Positions 18,915 to 28,484 are shown, numbered from the stretch's first letter. The stretch is 64,000 nucleotides of DNA from an uncultured Saprospiraceae bacterium (GCA_937929945.1 CALFUK010000010.1:1-64000); one strand, 5' to 3'. The notes: generated by a model from the letters alone, not told the origin. Numbers and translations: made by a program.

Positions 18915-20948
18915 ATGGGTAAAATTCGAGAAGTTGAGATTAGAGGAATTCGTCGTTTGCCTTGGATAATTGCATTATATCTATTGTCACTGCCTACAGT
19001 TGCTTATCTCATGGAGCCTGACTCATTAGATTGGGTACATATAGATGCTGCTTCTAGTGTGGCAGCTTTTGAAAAATTGGAAGCATATTATCCAGATAGC
19101 TATAATTGGCCTGTCTCTGATCGCGTGAGGATATTAACAAAATTATACCAAGGCTCTATGGAGCTGGATCAAGTAAGAGGTAAATTTTTCTATGCAGAAA
19201 AATTAGGTGTCCTCTACAGAGAAATGGACTCCTTAGATTTAGCACTCCACTATTTGAATGCAGCTGTCAATGAAGCATATGATGAAAAGTCGAGCCGAAT
19301 CGCTTTAAATTCTTCAGGCGGCTTGCACAGAAAAATCGGTGATTATGAAGGTGCACTAAAGTTCTATTTTTCTGCATTAGAAGAGGCCAGAAAATTAGAT
19401 GATGGCTCCGAGGCTTTTCCATTGGGCAATATCAGCGAAGTGTATAGTGCTATTGGTGACTTGCAAAATGCGGTCAAGTATCTTAAACAGTCGATTCAGG
19501 TATCACAAAGATTAGAGAGCCCAGAGAAGGAATACAGTCTAACCTATGATTATTCTTACCTGGCAGAATATTATGATGAGCTTGATCAGCGTGATTCTAC
19601 GGATCTGTACACGGAGTATATGCTAGAAAACATTCGTAAAATTGATACAGTCACCGGTAATAAATTTACGGATGCCAAGTTTGTCGCCTTCTATGCGCTG
19701 ACGAACATTAGCCTCAATAGGGCGAATAGAGCTGATGCAAGCAAGTACTTAGCCCTTAGTGAAAAATATGCACAGTCATTTTACATGTCATCCATCTATA
19801 TCTTGAAGGCTAGGCTCCTGATGCTTAAAAATGATTTTTCAGCAGCTCTCGCATTGTTAAATGAAGACGAAGTCAGACTAGATCAGACTATAAATGCTGA
19901 GACTCTTGCGCTAAAAGAAGAGTGTTACAGCTCACTTGGACAATTTCAAAAAGCGCTGGAGGTCAATAGGGAGCTGAGTCAATATCAAAAAACCATATTT
20001 ACAAATGCACAAGCCAGATTTGCCTCATTTGCCAATGTAAAATTTGAGACCTTAAAGAAAAATGAAGAGATAAATTCTCTGCGCCAAGAAAGTGAGATTA
20101 GTGAAATGGCGATAAAAAATCAAAGATATTTTGTACTCACTAGCCTCTGCTTATCCCTCCTGTTAATTGGAGGCCTATTCTTTCTTTGGTTGAGGTACAA
20201 GAATAAGCAGAAAGTGAATGCATACCTGCAAGAAGAAGTAGATCGACGTACCATTGATTTGAAAAAAGCAAATGACGAATTAAGATTGCTAAACTACGTA
20301 GCCTCTCATGATATTAAAGAGCCTCTTCGAACCATAGGTAGCTATTCTGGATTGATACAGAAGAAGATGAACGCATCAGAAGCTAGTAAATATCATAACC
20401 ACTTCTCCTTTATTAATAAAAGTGTAAAGCAAACCTATAGCTTAATCGAAGACATAGCTGCGATTCAAGAGGTTTATGATCTGAATGAATTCGGCCTTTC
20501 TGAGTTAAGCCTAAATGAATTGATCGATAATATTTTTGTAAGTATTGATAGCCTTGCAAAGGAAAAAAACGCAAATTTGACAAGGACAGATTTTCCAGAT
20601 ATCCTGAGTCATTCTTCCATGCTTTATTCGATTATTAAAAATCTTATCGAAAATGCCATCAAATTTAACGAGTCAGATAGACCAGAAGTAAAGCTAGATT
20701 ATACTATGCAGGAGAATAGCCACCTTATTTCCGTAATCGATAATGGTATTGGAATTGATGAAAAGTACAAAGAAGATATCTTTAAGAACTTCAAGACGCT
20801 GCATAACAAATCAAAGTATACTGGTTCTGGCTTGGGATTATCCATCGCTTCAGCACTCATAGCTAAACTTAATGGTGAGATCACCGTGGAAAATAGAAAT
20901 GATAAAGGCGGCAGTATATTTACCGTGCGACTCCCGCAAGTGGCCTAA
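18915..20948 (+). CDS. TPR-containing sensor histidine kinase
   Basis: Membrane sensor kinase. A hydrophobic segment (15-36) acts as signal or anchor. TPR-like repeats fill about 60-370, with typical pairs such as LALHYLNAAVNEAY and GALKFYFSALEEARKL. A transmembrane helix lies near 403-424. A short coiled coil then leads to a HisKA domain with the H-box SHDIKEPLRTIG (His near 467) and a HATPase domain with N-box NLIENAIKFNE, G1 DNGIGIDEKY and G2 GSGLGLSIA. No receiver domain or adjacent response regulator is present, so it is an orphan here. The gene is visibly AT-richer than most neighbours. Confidence 0.9.
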   Translation: MGKIREVEIRGIRRLPWIIALYLLSLPTVAYLMEPDSLDWVHIDAASSVAAFEKLEAYYPDSYNWPVSDRVRILTKLYQGSMELDQVRGKFFYAEKLGVLYREMDSLDLALHYLNAAVNEAYDEKSSRIALNSSGGLHRKIGDYEGALKFYFSALEEARKLDDGSEAFPLGNISEVYSAIGDLQNAVKYLKQSIQVSQRLESPEKEYSLTYDYSYLAEYYDELDQRDSTDLYTEYMLENIRKIDTVTGNKFTDAKFVAFYALTNISLNRANRADASKYLALSEKYAQSFYMSSIYILKARLLMLKNDFSAALALLNEDEVRLDQTINAETLALKEECYSSLGQFQKALEVNRELSQYQKTIFTNAQARFASFANVKFETLKKNEEINSLRQESEISEMAIKNQRYFVLTSLCLSLLLIGGLFFLWLRYKNKQKVNAYLQEEVDRRTIDLKKANDELRLLNYVASHDIKEPLRTIGSYSGLIQKKMNASEASKYHNHFSFINKSVKQTYSLIEDIAAIQEVYDLNEFGLSELSLNELIDNIFVSIDSLAKEKNANLTRTDFPDILSHSSMLYSIIKNLIENAIKFNESDRPEVKLDYTMQENSHLISVIDNGIGIDEKYKEDIFKNFKTLHNKSKYTGSGLGLSIASALIAKLNGEITVENRNDKGGSIFTVRLPQVA

Positions 20949-20981
20949 GTGCTATAGCTGACTCTTATGTTGGTACACGCC

Positions 20982-21869
20982 TTATCTGATAGCTATCGTA
21001 GCAGATACGAATGGGATTGCCAGAAGATTCCCTGTGTCTTCTAAGGGTCTGAACAGACCTGCATTCAGCGCTGAGCCTGATTTTTTAAAGTGAATTCTGG
21101 CTGCCAATGATATGAGTCCAGTACCTGTATTAAAATCAGTCTCAGTAAAAAATAAATTGTCAGAAACGAGACTGATTCGCTCCGATAGCCTAAACATGCA
21201 GGATCCGAATATTGGAATGATACCCTCTGTGGTAAGGCCATTGGTACTGTATCCAAATCCGCTACCAATGGTAAAATTATTATTGCGATCTCCAAAAGTG
21301 AGTGCGCCCTGCAAGATACCTACTCCTTCAAAACCGTCTTGGACGGAGGTGAAAAATGTAGTCCCTATACTGAGGTTGAGCTTGTCCTCCGTGATCGGGA
21401 TGCTGTACCGCGGAGCGATGTATATCACAGGTATACGACCTAGAATCAAAGAAAGTATCTCAGTTCCAGCTGTCAGGGAGAATCGATCCGTAATCCCGAC
21501 GGAATAGCTATTGAAAAAGATACCAATATTTTCATAGTAACTCTGCCCCTTCTTTAACGTGTATCCTGAAGGACTAACTAAATAGTGCGTCGAGTTATGA
21601 TCATCAATGGGATATCCATTATCATCAATATTCATTGATTGATCCATGGTGTTGAAGCGTTGTATCTCATCGACGGGTATTGTGATATTACCCAGCTTTT
21701 CAGTTTGCAGGAGTATGGTATCGTCAGTGATGGAGATGACTTTGCCAGTGTGCTGACTCCCATCAGTCAATTTGAGTCTGACTGTTTCATAAAGTGTGAT
21801 GCGGTCGTTCTGACCGAAACAGGTAGTACCGCAGAGGAATATAAGACTTAGGAGAAGTACGAGTTTCAT
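20982..21869 (-). CDS. Outer-membrane beta-barrel protein with N-terminal small beta domain
   Basis: Exported protein of unknown function, with a signal peptide ending near CFGQ. Residues 25-70 (VRLKLTDGSQHTGKVISITD then DTILLQT and GNITIPVDEI) look like a small SH3/LSm-like beta domain. From about 85 to 295, short amphipathic strands alternate with glycines and end in FVSATIAIR, as in an outer-membrane barrel of about 10-12 strands. It is convergent with the kinase gene (33-base gap). No enzyme motif is visible. Confidence 0.6.
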   Translation of the reverse strand: MKLVLLLSLIFLCGTTCFGQNDRITLYETVRLKLTDGSQHTGKVISITDDTILLQTEKLGNITIPVDEIQRFNTMDQSMNIDDNGYPIDDHNSTHYLVSPSGYTLKKGQSYYENIGIFFNSYSVGITDRFSLTAGTEILSLILGRIPVIYIAPRYSIPITEDKLNLSIGTTFFTSVQDGFEGVGILQGALTFGDRNNNFTIGSGFGYSTNGLTTEGIIPIFGSCMFRLSERISLVSDNLFFTETDFNTGTGLISLAARIHFKKSGSALNAGLFRPLEDTGNLLAIPFVSATIAIR

Positions 21870-22043
21870 CGGTATAAGTTTAAAGAGATAAGTCTGATCA
21901 GAGATTATAAAGTCATTAATGAATTTCTGACTTTCAATTAACGAAGTTGTTAGATGTTATATTTTTAAATATAGAGCTATCGTATGAAATAGGCCATAAT
22001 TGTATGTGTTATTTTTTTTCAGTTAGATGCCTGATCAATGAAA

Positions 22044-22061
22044 GGTATTCCTTTGAATACC
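22044..22061 (-). terminator. Possible weak terminator after the serine hydrolase gene
   Basis: A perfect 7-bp hairpin (GGTATTC, loop CTTT, GAATACC) lies about 40 bases past the stop of the minus-strand hydrolase. Only a short T run follows on that strand, so termination is uncertain. Confidence 0.35.
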
Positions 22062-22098
22062 AAGGAATTATGTAAAAGACTTGCCATGTAATAAAGAC

Positions 22099-23352
22099 TT
22101 ATCGGTCATGAGATCTTAAATGATCATAGAGCGCCTGATGCAGCTTAGGCCTGATCTCCATCGTGTATAATCTTCGATTAGCTCTGCTGGGGTATACTCG
22201 ATTACTCAGAAAGACGATCAAAAGATCATGTGTCGGATCAGCCCAAACGAAAGTGCCAGTAAATCCAGAATGTCCGAAACTCTCTGGGCTAGCCGACTGG
22301 GCGATGTAAGCACTCTCCGCATCATAAGTGAGCAGAGGCTTATCAAAGCCCAAGCCTCGACGATTATCAGCGTCTGGATACTGATATGAAGTGAAGAGCC
22401 GCACTGTGGCCTCAGGGATATACCGCTTGCCATCCAGCACGCCATAATTCATGTACATCTGAAAGACTCGTGCTACGCTTTCAGCATTGCCGAAGAGACC
22501 AGCATTGCAGGAGATACCGTCCAGCATCGCCGCCGCTTCATCATGCACCTCACCTGCGATCAGGCGGTGTCTGAAATAATCATCTCGCTCAGTCGGTACG
22601 ATCTCCGAGAGTGGATACTGAGTCAAGGGCTGATAGCAGAGTCTGTCTGCTCCGATGGGCTTATAGAAGCTTTGGTAGAGCTGAGTCTCGAAGTCTGCTT
22701 TGATCATTCTGCTGATCATGTCGGGCATCAGCAGAAAGCTCAGTCCGGAGTATCTGTAGCTAGTCTCCTGCAGCAGTGGCGATGCTTTGATTCGCTTTTG
22801 CATTTTCTTCTTGTACTTTCTGTGCAGCCACATGTCATCGCTCAGCCTGATGGGGTATCTGCGAGATTTTTTTGATTTGACTGATCGCCGCTTATAAGAT
22901 CCATCCTCCTTGATCATGTCCTTCCAGAAGACAATGTATGGCTCCAGCCGTGCCTGATGACTCAGGATCTCTCTGAAGGTGAGTTCAGATTTATTCGATT
23001 TTTTTAGTTCAGGTAGATACCGCTCAGCCGGGACATCCAGATGGAATGCGCCTCTGCCGTGCAGCTTCATCAGGATCGGTAGTCCGGAGCTGACCTTGGT
23101 GATGGATGCGAGGTCATACAGATGATGTGAGGCTACGGCTCGCTCTTTAGCATAAGTGTGATGTCCGTAGGACTGCTGGATGATGGTAGAATCTTGGTGG
23201 ATCACCAGTAGCTGTGCCCCAGGAAAAGCCATGGAGTCTATCGCATCCATAATGATGGAGTCCAGTACAGCACTGAGCCGATCATGCTGAGCTGCTGCAG
23301 ATGTCTGGTGCAGCATGAGGATGAGGAGAGCCATGATCTGGATAAAGTGCAT
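22099..23352 (-). CDS. Beta-lactamase-fold serine hydrolase (class C-like)
   Basis: Exported penicillin-binding-protein-like or esterase-like hydrolase. A signal peptide (about 1-20, ending SAAA) is followed by the nucleophile motif SITK (Ser83, Lys86) in LYDLASITKVSSG. A Tyr motif YSG lies near 207 in RYSGLSFLL, and the third motif HSG is in FGHSGFTGTFVW. All three active-site elements are present. A very basic insertion (KRRSVKSKKSRRYP and RKYKKKMQKRIK) near 155-190 is unusual for the family. The gene is alone, divergent from the DUF6702 gene. Confidence 0.9.
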   Translation of the reverse strand: MHFIQIMALLILMLHQTSAAAQHDRLSAVLDSIIMDAIDSMAFPGAQLLVIHQDSTIIQQSYGHHTYAKERAVASHHLYDLASITKVSSGLPILMKLHGRGAFHLDVPAERYLPELKKSNKSELTFREILSHQARLEPYIVFWKDMIKEDGSYKRRSVKSKKSRRYPIRLSDDMWLHRKYKKKMQKRIKASPLLQETSYRYSGLSFLLMPDMISRMIKADFETQLYQSFYKPIGADRLCYQPLTQYPLSEIVPTERDDYFRHRLIAGEVHDEAAAMLDGISCNAGLFGNAESVARVFQMYMNYGVLDGKRYIPEATVRLFTSYQYPDADNRRGLGFDKPLLTYDAESAYIAQSASPESFGHSGFTGTFVWADPTHDLLIVFLSNRVYPSRANRRLYTMEIRPKLHQALYDHLRSHDR

Positions 23353-23429
23353 ACACTAAGGTAAGGGTTAAAAAGCTCCTAAGAAAATCACGGTAGAAAC
23401 CAATCAACTGAAATGAACGTTATCATGCT

Positions 23430-23915
23430 ATGTTTCGCACGATCATCTTCAGCTTCTTTTTGTTAGTGTCCGTATCGCCGCTGCTTGCCCATGACATTCA
23501 TGTCAGCGTGGTCGAGATAGAGCAGCAGGAGAGCGGGGAGTGGCACTTCAGTGTGCGCATATTTTTAGATGACATGATGAATGCCTGTGGCCTGACACCA
23601 GGAGAAGAGCTGCCGGCAGGGTATAGCTCATCCGATGAGTTGATAGAAGCGTATCTGAAGAAACATCTCACAGTGACCATTGGCGGAGTCGAGCAGGACC
23701 TCTTGTATGAAGAGAGCATCGCCGACCAGATGTCGGTCTGGATCGACCTGGCGCTCCAAGTGGACAGCAGCGTCGCTGGAGAAGAAGTAAAAATCAAGAA
23801 CACCATTCTATTAGATCTCTTTGATGACCAGCTGAATTTACTTCACCTGCGCCAAGATGGACAGCGAAGAAGCTTCACTTTTGATCATGATGTTCGAGAG
23901 CTTGTGGTCAGCTGA
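23430..23915 (+). CDS. DUF6702 family exported protein
   Basis: A 161-residue exported protein with a signal peptide ending near LLAH. The conserved mature start DIHVSVVEIEQ and the FDDQLNLLHLR-like segment match DUF6702 as I know it from Bacteroidota, where it often sits near M1 peptidase or HupE-like genes; here it is not next to either. The function is unknown. It has a beta-rich, acidic composition, which suggests a periplasmic protein. Confidence 0.65.
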   Translation: MFRTIIFSFFLLVSVSPLLAHDIHVSVVEIEQQESGEWHFSVRIFLDDMMNACGLTPGEELPAGYSSSDELIEAYLKKHLTVTIGGVEQDLLYEESIADQMSVWIDLALQVDSSVAGEEVKIKNTILLDLFDDQLNLLHLRQDGQRRSFTFDHDVRELVVS

Positions 23916-24047
23916 GCTTTACATTTCATCAAGTAGTGTCTGTCGCTTAATGAGAACTGTATATATCTATTGGCATACAGTAACAAATCAGCAACCATTC
24001 AGTGGACGTAATCTGCCATCAACTTAAATTATGAACACAGGAATCAC

Positions 24048-24764
24048 TCATTTTTTCAGATAAGCAATGAGTTGAGCTTTATAAGATCTCGATACTGGCA
24101 GGCTTTGATTTTTGATATTGATCTTATTCATCGTCATATCGTAGCTGCTGATTTTCATAGGATTTACGGTGTAGCTTCTGTGGATCTGTATCAAGTGGTC
24201 CAGCTGATGCTGCTGTAAGAGGTCTGAAAGGGATGACCTGGTCTCGATGGGCAGGTCTGCGGACTCTTGATAAATCAGACAGGTTTTGTCTTTAATTTCT
24301 ATGTACTGAATTTCGGATTTATTGAGCCGCTGGAGTTTATTTTGAGCTTTGATAAATGTCAAATGTTCGGCATGCTGCAGTGCTTCCTGCCGTTGGGCCG
24401 TGCATAGACGCAGTACACGCATTAATTTGACTCGACTGATTGGTTTGAGCAGGTAGTCAAAGGGTTTGCTCTCCAACGTTGACTCAAATGTCAGCTCATC
24501 ATCCAGTGAAGTGAGGAAGATGATGCTGGCTGAGGATTTCTGCTCGACGAGTCTTTCTGCCAGTTCGATGCCAGATGTGTCACCCATGATATTGATATCC
24601 ATGAAGATGATGTCAGGATTCACGAGTCCTATTTTTTGTAGTGCCTCTTCTGCGTTATCGCTTGATCCGACACACCAATAACCCAGTTCTTCTAAATCGA
24701 TTTTTAGTGTATTGACGATCAGTGGCTCATCTTCCACTATGAATATTTTAATCTGTTCCTTCAT
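24048..24764 (-). CDS. LytTR-family response regulator
   Basis: Cytoplasmic two-component regulator. The receiver domain (about 5-125) has the acidic pair E11/D12, phospho-acceptor Asp56 in IIFMDINIM, Thr in IIFLTSLDD and Lys in FDYLLKP. The LytTR DNA-binding domain (about 140-238) includes IEIKDKTCLIY and IQIHRSYTVNPMKI. It lies downstream of, and on the same strand as, the TPR kinase gene with a 261-base gap, so they may form a pair, although the gap could hold a separate promoter. Confidence 0.94.
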   Translation of the reverse strand: MKEQIKIFIVEDEPLIVNTLKIDLEELGYWCVGSSDNAEEALQKIGLVNPDIIFMDINIMGDTSGIELAERLVEQKSSASIIFLTSLDDELTFESTLESKPFDYLLKPISRVKLMRVLRLCTAQRQEALQHAEHLTFIKAQNKLQRLNKSEIQYIEIKDKTCLIYQESADLPIETRSSLSDLLQQHQLDHLIQIHRSYTVNPMKISSYDMTMNKINIKNQSLPVSRSYKAQLIAYLKK

Positions 24765-25025
24765 GTGTATAAATTTCAGGACAAAATGCCAATCTGCAAA
24801 TAACTCCGATTAATCATTCATTCGGGTGTCTTAGTTATTTACGTCATAGATGTGTTTCATGACGGTTTTCGCTCTGGATTAATTCACAGGATTCGTCATT
24901 TTATAAAGGTGTTTGAATGAATAGAAAGTTTGCTTGTCAAAAAGTTATGGCATAAAAAATACGCATTTATATTTAGAGAGAACAATTAGTTACATAGTTT
25001 TTGTCATTGACAAAATAGCTCACGC

Positions 25026-27410
25026 TCATCCTGCTTTAGGAAGGAATATATGGACAATCGTTCCTTGGCCTAGGGTGCTGTTGATTAGCAGCTTGCCTTG
25101 ATTCATATGGATGAGTTCTTGAGACAGCAATGTGCCGAGACCAGTCCCTTTTTCGCCATTCGTACCTGTAGTGGTTTGTTTATTTATTATGAATAAATTG
25201 TCCAGCTGGCTTTGATTCATCCCGATTCCCGTGTCTTGTACCTTGATCAAGATTTCGTCATTCTCTTCTTGTATTGCAGTTTTGACCGAGCCACCTTCTG
25301 GGGTGAATTTTATGGCATTAGAATAGATGTTTCTAAGAATGGTCTGCACAGCTCGGACATCAGCATAGATGACCATTTCTGATTTTTGTATTTGATAGCT
25401 TAGATTGATAGATTTTGCTTTTGCGAGAGGATGAAATATATCGATGACCTCTTCTATTTCTGCTTCAATGTCCAGTTTGCGAGGGCGATGGGGGATCTGT
25501 CCCGTGCTTACCAGTGACCAATTAAGTAAGTTGTCCAGAAGCGTGTTAAGCCTCATCGATAGGTCCTCTATGTGGTGACACAGTTCTTCAAGCTTAGCTG
25601 CATCATCTCGCTGACTGTAATATTTGATCTGCTTACCGATCCCTTGAAAAGCGACTAATGGGCTGCGGAGATCATGCGCTATAATGCTGAAGAATTTATC
25701 CTTGGTGGCGTTGAGGGCTTGGAGTTCATCCTTTTGTGCAGTGATGTATTGATTCTTTGTCTGCAGCGTCTGATTATACCGATGACGCTGATATAAGAAG
25801 TAAGTGAGCAGACCAGTCAGGAAGAGCGCAGCCAGACCACCTGTTTGCAAGAATCTGTTCTTTTGCTGAAGAGATTCATTTTTGAGCTCAGCCATTTGTT
25901 GCTGCTCCTCTGCTCGCTGTACGTCGAATCTTGCCTTTTCTTGAGCCATCGCTCTTTGGTTAGATGCGGTGGAGATCTTCTGGTATAGCCGATGGTATTC
26001 ACTTTGAAAGCGTAAAGCAGCTGCATGTTGAGATTCGTTTTCTGCGATCTGTGACAGTGCCAGGTTAGCATTCATCATCGTAAGTACATCTTTGGACTGA
26101 GTCGATAGCTGCAGTGCCTGCTGCGCCTTTTCGTATGCAGTTGATGATTGTTGGCACTGCAGTAGTATGCGACTCATTTCTACTTTGGCTTGGCCCAATG
26201 CAGCTATTTTTTTACTTTCTTGCAATATGTCTATGGCATCTTTCTGATAGTTTAAGGCGAGGTCACAGTAGCCAGCCTGCAGTTCGATTAGGGCATAGAC
26301 ACGCTGCGCTCGAGCCAGTTTAACTTGGTCGCCGACTGATGTAAAGACTTCGATGGACTGATTGATTGTCTGACGAGCCAGGTCCAGTTTCTGCTGTCCC
26401 AGGTATGATTGGCTGAGTTCTACATTGACTCTCGCCTTTCCGATGTCATAGTCTACCTCCTTATAGATGTCCATCGCTTGTTGGAGGAAGTCGATCGCTG
26501 TCAGGTAATCTCCAGTGGCGTTATAGATCTTGCCTAATCTATGATATACACTTGCGGTATTCGCATCTCTCGAGCCTTGGTACATGTCCAGAGCTTCTTT
26601 TTCATAGCGGATGGCTTCTTCATATTGTCCGAGGTAGAATGAGCTATAGCCTTGGTACATTAGATTCGTTTCGATTCTCGTCTGCATGTTCAGTGGCCGA
26701 GCAATATCCAGAGACATTTGGCTATAGCGCATTGACTCGCTGTAGTTACCTTGCTCCAGTGCGATGCGAGAGTATCTTTCGTAGATGTTGGCGAGCATCT
26801 CTGGGTTTTCAGCAGGAATGATGGAAGCTGCTCGATCGATGCTCACATAGGCTGAGTCAAATGCACCCATGTAGCTATAGGCTTCAGCCTTCCACATCAT
26901 GTCGTAGGCCAGATCTTCTGTAGGCTCGATCCGATGAGTCTGCCGGATCTTTATGGCTCGGTCCAAGACATCGATTTGATCTTGATAACGGGCTTGGTGA
27001 TTATAGATAAAGTGGAGGTCTTCTAGTCCTGAGGCGATCATTTTGGGGAGATTGTGTTTTTCTCCCATAGCGACGACATCGAGCCCACATTGCTCTGCCT
27101 TATCAAACTGTGCACTGTTATTAAGATAGGCACACTGGATTTCCATCAGGTGCATTTTGGCGAATAGACTTTTGACAGAAGGAATTTTCGGTGCCAGCGT
27201 CTCACAGAATGCGCCTATTTCATCTGGACTGTATGTATTGAATAGGCTGTTGGCCAATGCTTCCATCCGTAGGCTTAGCTCTTCGTCTGAGTATTTATTT
27301 TGATGCACTATGAAATAGTGAATGGAGTCTCTCACGTCTGCACGAGTAGATAAGATCACGCCCAGCATGATGCATAAAATAGGAAGAAGTCTTTTTGTCA
27401 TTGACACCAT
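25026..27410 (-). CDS. TPR-containing sensor histidine kinase
   Basis: A large (794 residue) sensor kinase. An N-terminal signal or anchor (about 5-22) is followed by many TPR repeats from about 80 to 480 in the periplasm. A helical segment and a transmembrane helix near 528-548 come next, then a coiled coil. The HisKA domain has FFSIIAHDLRSPLVAF (His near 578), and the HATPase domain has NIYSNAIKFTPEGG, DTGIGMNQSQ and GTGLGTLLSQ. No receiver domain is fused. The likely partner is the downstream LytTR regulator. The start could be the fourth codon ATG. The gene is divergent from the small LuxR-type gene, with about 96 bases between starts. Confidence 0.92.
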   Translation of the reverse strand: MVSMTKRLLPILCIMLGVILSTRADVRDSIHYFIVHQNKYSDEELSLRMEALANSLFNTYSPDEIGAFCETLAPKIPSVKSLFAKMHLMEIQCAYLNNSAQFDKAEQCGLDVVAMGEKHNLPKMIASGLEDLHFIYNHQARYQDQIDVLDRAIKIRQTHRIEPTEDLAYDMMWKAEAYSYMGAFDSAYVSIDRAASIIPAENPEMLANIYERYSRIALEQGNYSESMRYSQMSLDIARPLNMQTRIETNLMYQGYSSFYLGQYEEAIRYEKEALDMYQGSRDANTASVYHRLGKIYNATGDYLTAIDFLQQAMDIYKEVDYDIGKARVNVELSQSYLGQQKLDLARQTINQSIEVFTSVGDQVKLARAQRVYALIELQAGYCDLALNYQKDAIDILQESKKIAALGQAKVEMSRILLQCQQSSTAYEKAQQALQLSTQSKDVLTMMNANLALSQIAENESQHAAALRFQSEYHRLYQKISTASNQRAMAQEKARFDVQRAEEQQQMAELKNESLQQKNRFLQTGGLAALFLTGLLTYFLYQRHRYNQTLQTKNQYITAQKDELQALNATKDKFFSIIAHDLRSPLVAFQGIGKQIKYYSQRDDAAKLEELCHHIEDLSMRLNTLLDNLLNWSLVSTGQIPHRPRKLDIEAEIEEVIDIFHPLAKAKSINLSYQIQKSEMVIYADVRAVQTILRNIYSNAIKFTPEGGSVKTAIQEENDEILIKVQDTGIGMNQSQLDNLFIINKQTTTGTNGEKGTGLGTLLSQELIHMNQGKLLINSTLGQGTIVHIFLPKAG

Positions 27411-27506
27411 ATGGAAGCTGCTTTACGCCATAGTTCGGGCGTTCCACGACACTTACTTTGCTACATAAGAAACAAAATTGAACTTAGAAATCAAAATCAC
27501 CAAAAA

Positions 27507-27716
27507 ATGAACTGTAGACAAATTTCCAAACGAGAGCGCGAGATCCTCAATCTGGTCGCCTTCGAATACACAACGAAAGAGATTGCTTCTCGATTATTCA
27601 TCAGCTGTAACACGGTCATCACTCATCGGCGTAACTTGATGGATAAGCTGGATGTAAAAAATGTGGCTGGCATGATCAGAAAAGGATTTGAGCTGAAGCT
27701 GATGGAGGTAGCTTGA
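27507..27716 (+). CDS. LuxR-type HTH-only protein
   Basis: A 69-residue protein that is almost entirely a GerE/LuxR helix-turn-helix: ISKREREILNLVAFEYTTKEIASRLFIS followed by CNTVITHRRNLMDKLDVKN (written as two stretches of the domain, residues 6-26 and 27-53). There is no receiver or sensor domain. The frame extends upstream to 27411, but the ATG at 27507 gives the natural domain start and the extension lacks protein-like sequence. It is divergent from the TPR kinase gene. Such stand-alone HTH proteins can act as regulators or accessory dimer partners; the role here is inferred only. Confidence 0.7.
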   Translation: MNCRQISKREREILNLVAFEYTTKEIASRLFISCNTVITHRRNLMDKLDVKNVAGMIRKGFELKLMEVA

Positions 27717-27761
27717 TTTTAGATGTGTCTTTGTAATACGACTTATGACAGTTAAAGGCAT

Positions 27762-27789
27762 AAAAAAAGCCTCTCCAAAGAGAGGCTTC
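27762..27789 (-). terminator. Rho-independent terminator after tRNA-Gln
   Basis: The minus strand shows a 9-bp perfect stem (AAGCCTCTC with GAGAGGCTT, 4-base loop) followed by a run of seven T residues, starting 4 bases past the tRNA end. Confidence 0.9.
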
Positions 27790-27792
27790 TGT

Positions 27793-27863
27793 TGACCCAC
27801 AAGGACTCGAACCTTGAATGTCGGTACCAAAAACCGATGTGTTGCCAATTACACCATGGGTCA
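27793..27863 (-). tRNA. tRNA-Gln (anticodon TTG)
   Basis: A complete cloverleaf can be drawn on the minus strand. The acceptor stem is TGACCCA with TGGGTCA, the D arm GTGT with ACAC, and the anticodon arm TCGGT with ACCGA around loop TTTTGGT (anticodon TTG, reading CAA). The T arm is CAAGG with CCTTG around TTCGAGT. The CCA end is not encoded. It has its own promoter-like -7 element and terminator. Confidence 0.96.
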
Positions 27864-27872
27864 ATCGCGCGG

Positions 27873-27880
27873 CAAAAGTA
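27873..27880 (-). promoter_or_regulatory. -7 promoter element of tRNA-Gln
   Basis: TACTTTTG is a perfect TAnnTTTG match on the minus strand, 9 bases before the mature tRNA 5' end. The upstream GGTTTTC about 18 bases away may act as a poor -33 element. Confidence 0.6.
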
Positions 27881-27941
27881 AGATATTTTCCAATCTAAGA
27901 AAACCTTTAGCCTGCTCTTTTTTTACAAATTATCGCTGGAG

Positions 27942-28484
27942 TCAGGTGGACAGGCAGTAGATGGCGTCTAAGTCTCTGCCCATACCATCAAAATCAAGAC
28001 CATATCCGATGACAAAATCATTCGGAATTTCAAAGCCGATGTAATCGATCGGATTTGGTTTTTGGACGGCATCAGGCTTGAGCAGCAGGCTGAAGACCTT
28101 GACAGACAGAGGCTTCTGCAAGCGTATTTTTTGTAATAAGAAGTCCAGTGTGATGCCCGTATCGATGATGTCTTCTACGATGAGGATGTGTTTGCCTTCC
28201 AGTTTGATCTTGTCGAAGCCCATCTTCTCCTCTACGACATGCGTGGTCTCCATGCCAGCATAGGAGGTGTATTTGACAAATTTGACGTCGACACTAGACT
28301 TAAGGTATCGGCACAGGTCTGCTAATATGATGAATGCACCTGTCAGATTGCCCACCATGAGTATGTCACTCCCCTCATAGTCTTGGTCTATTTCTTGCGC
28401 TAATTCTTTGATACGGGCCTGTATCTTCTCGCTCGAAATGTATTCTGCAAATGTCTTTCCGTTGACTGTTATTTTATTCTCCAT
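27942..28484 (-). CDS. hpt: Hypoxanthine phosphoribosyltransferase
   Basis: Purine salvage enzyme transferring phosphoribose from PRPP to hypoxanthine or guanine in the cytoplasm. The PRPP-binding motif HILIVEDIIDTGITL and the substrate elements KYTSYAG and IPNDFVIGYGLDFDG are typical of type I HPRT. Length is about 180 residues. I take the ATG at 28484 (MENKITVNGKTF); another ATG three codons earlier (28493) is possible. Either start overlaps the stop of the upstream M28 peptidase gene (11 or 20 bases), so the two are translationally coupled. Confidence 0.96.
   Translation of the reverse strand: MENKITVNGKTFAEYISSEKIQARIKELAQEIDQDYEGSDILMVGNLTGAFIILADLCRYLKSSVDVKFVKYTSYAGMETTHVVEEKMGFDKIKLEGKHILIVEDIIDTGITLDFLLQKIRLQKPLSVKVFSLLLKPDAVQKPNPIDYIGFEIPNDFVIGYGLDFDGMGRDLDAIYCLST

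Noticed and set aside
23956-23981. Inverted repeat ACTGTAT...ATACAGT between convergent genes
   Set aside because: 12-base loop and no T run on either strand, so not a convincing terminator.
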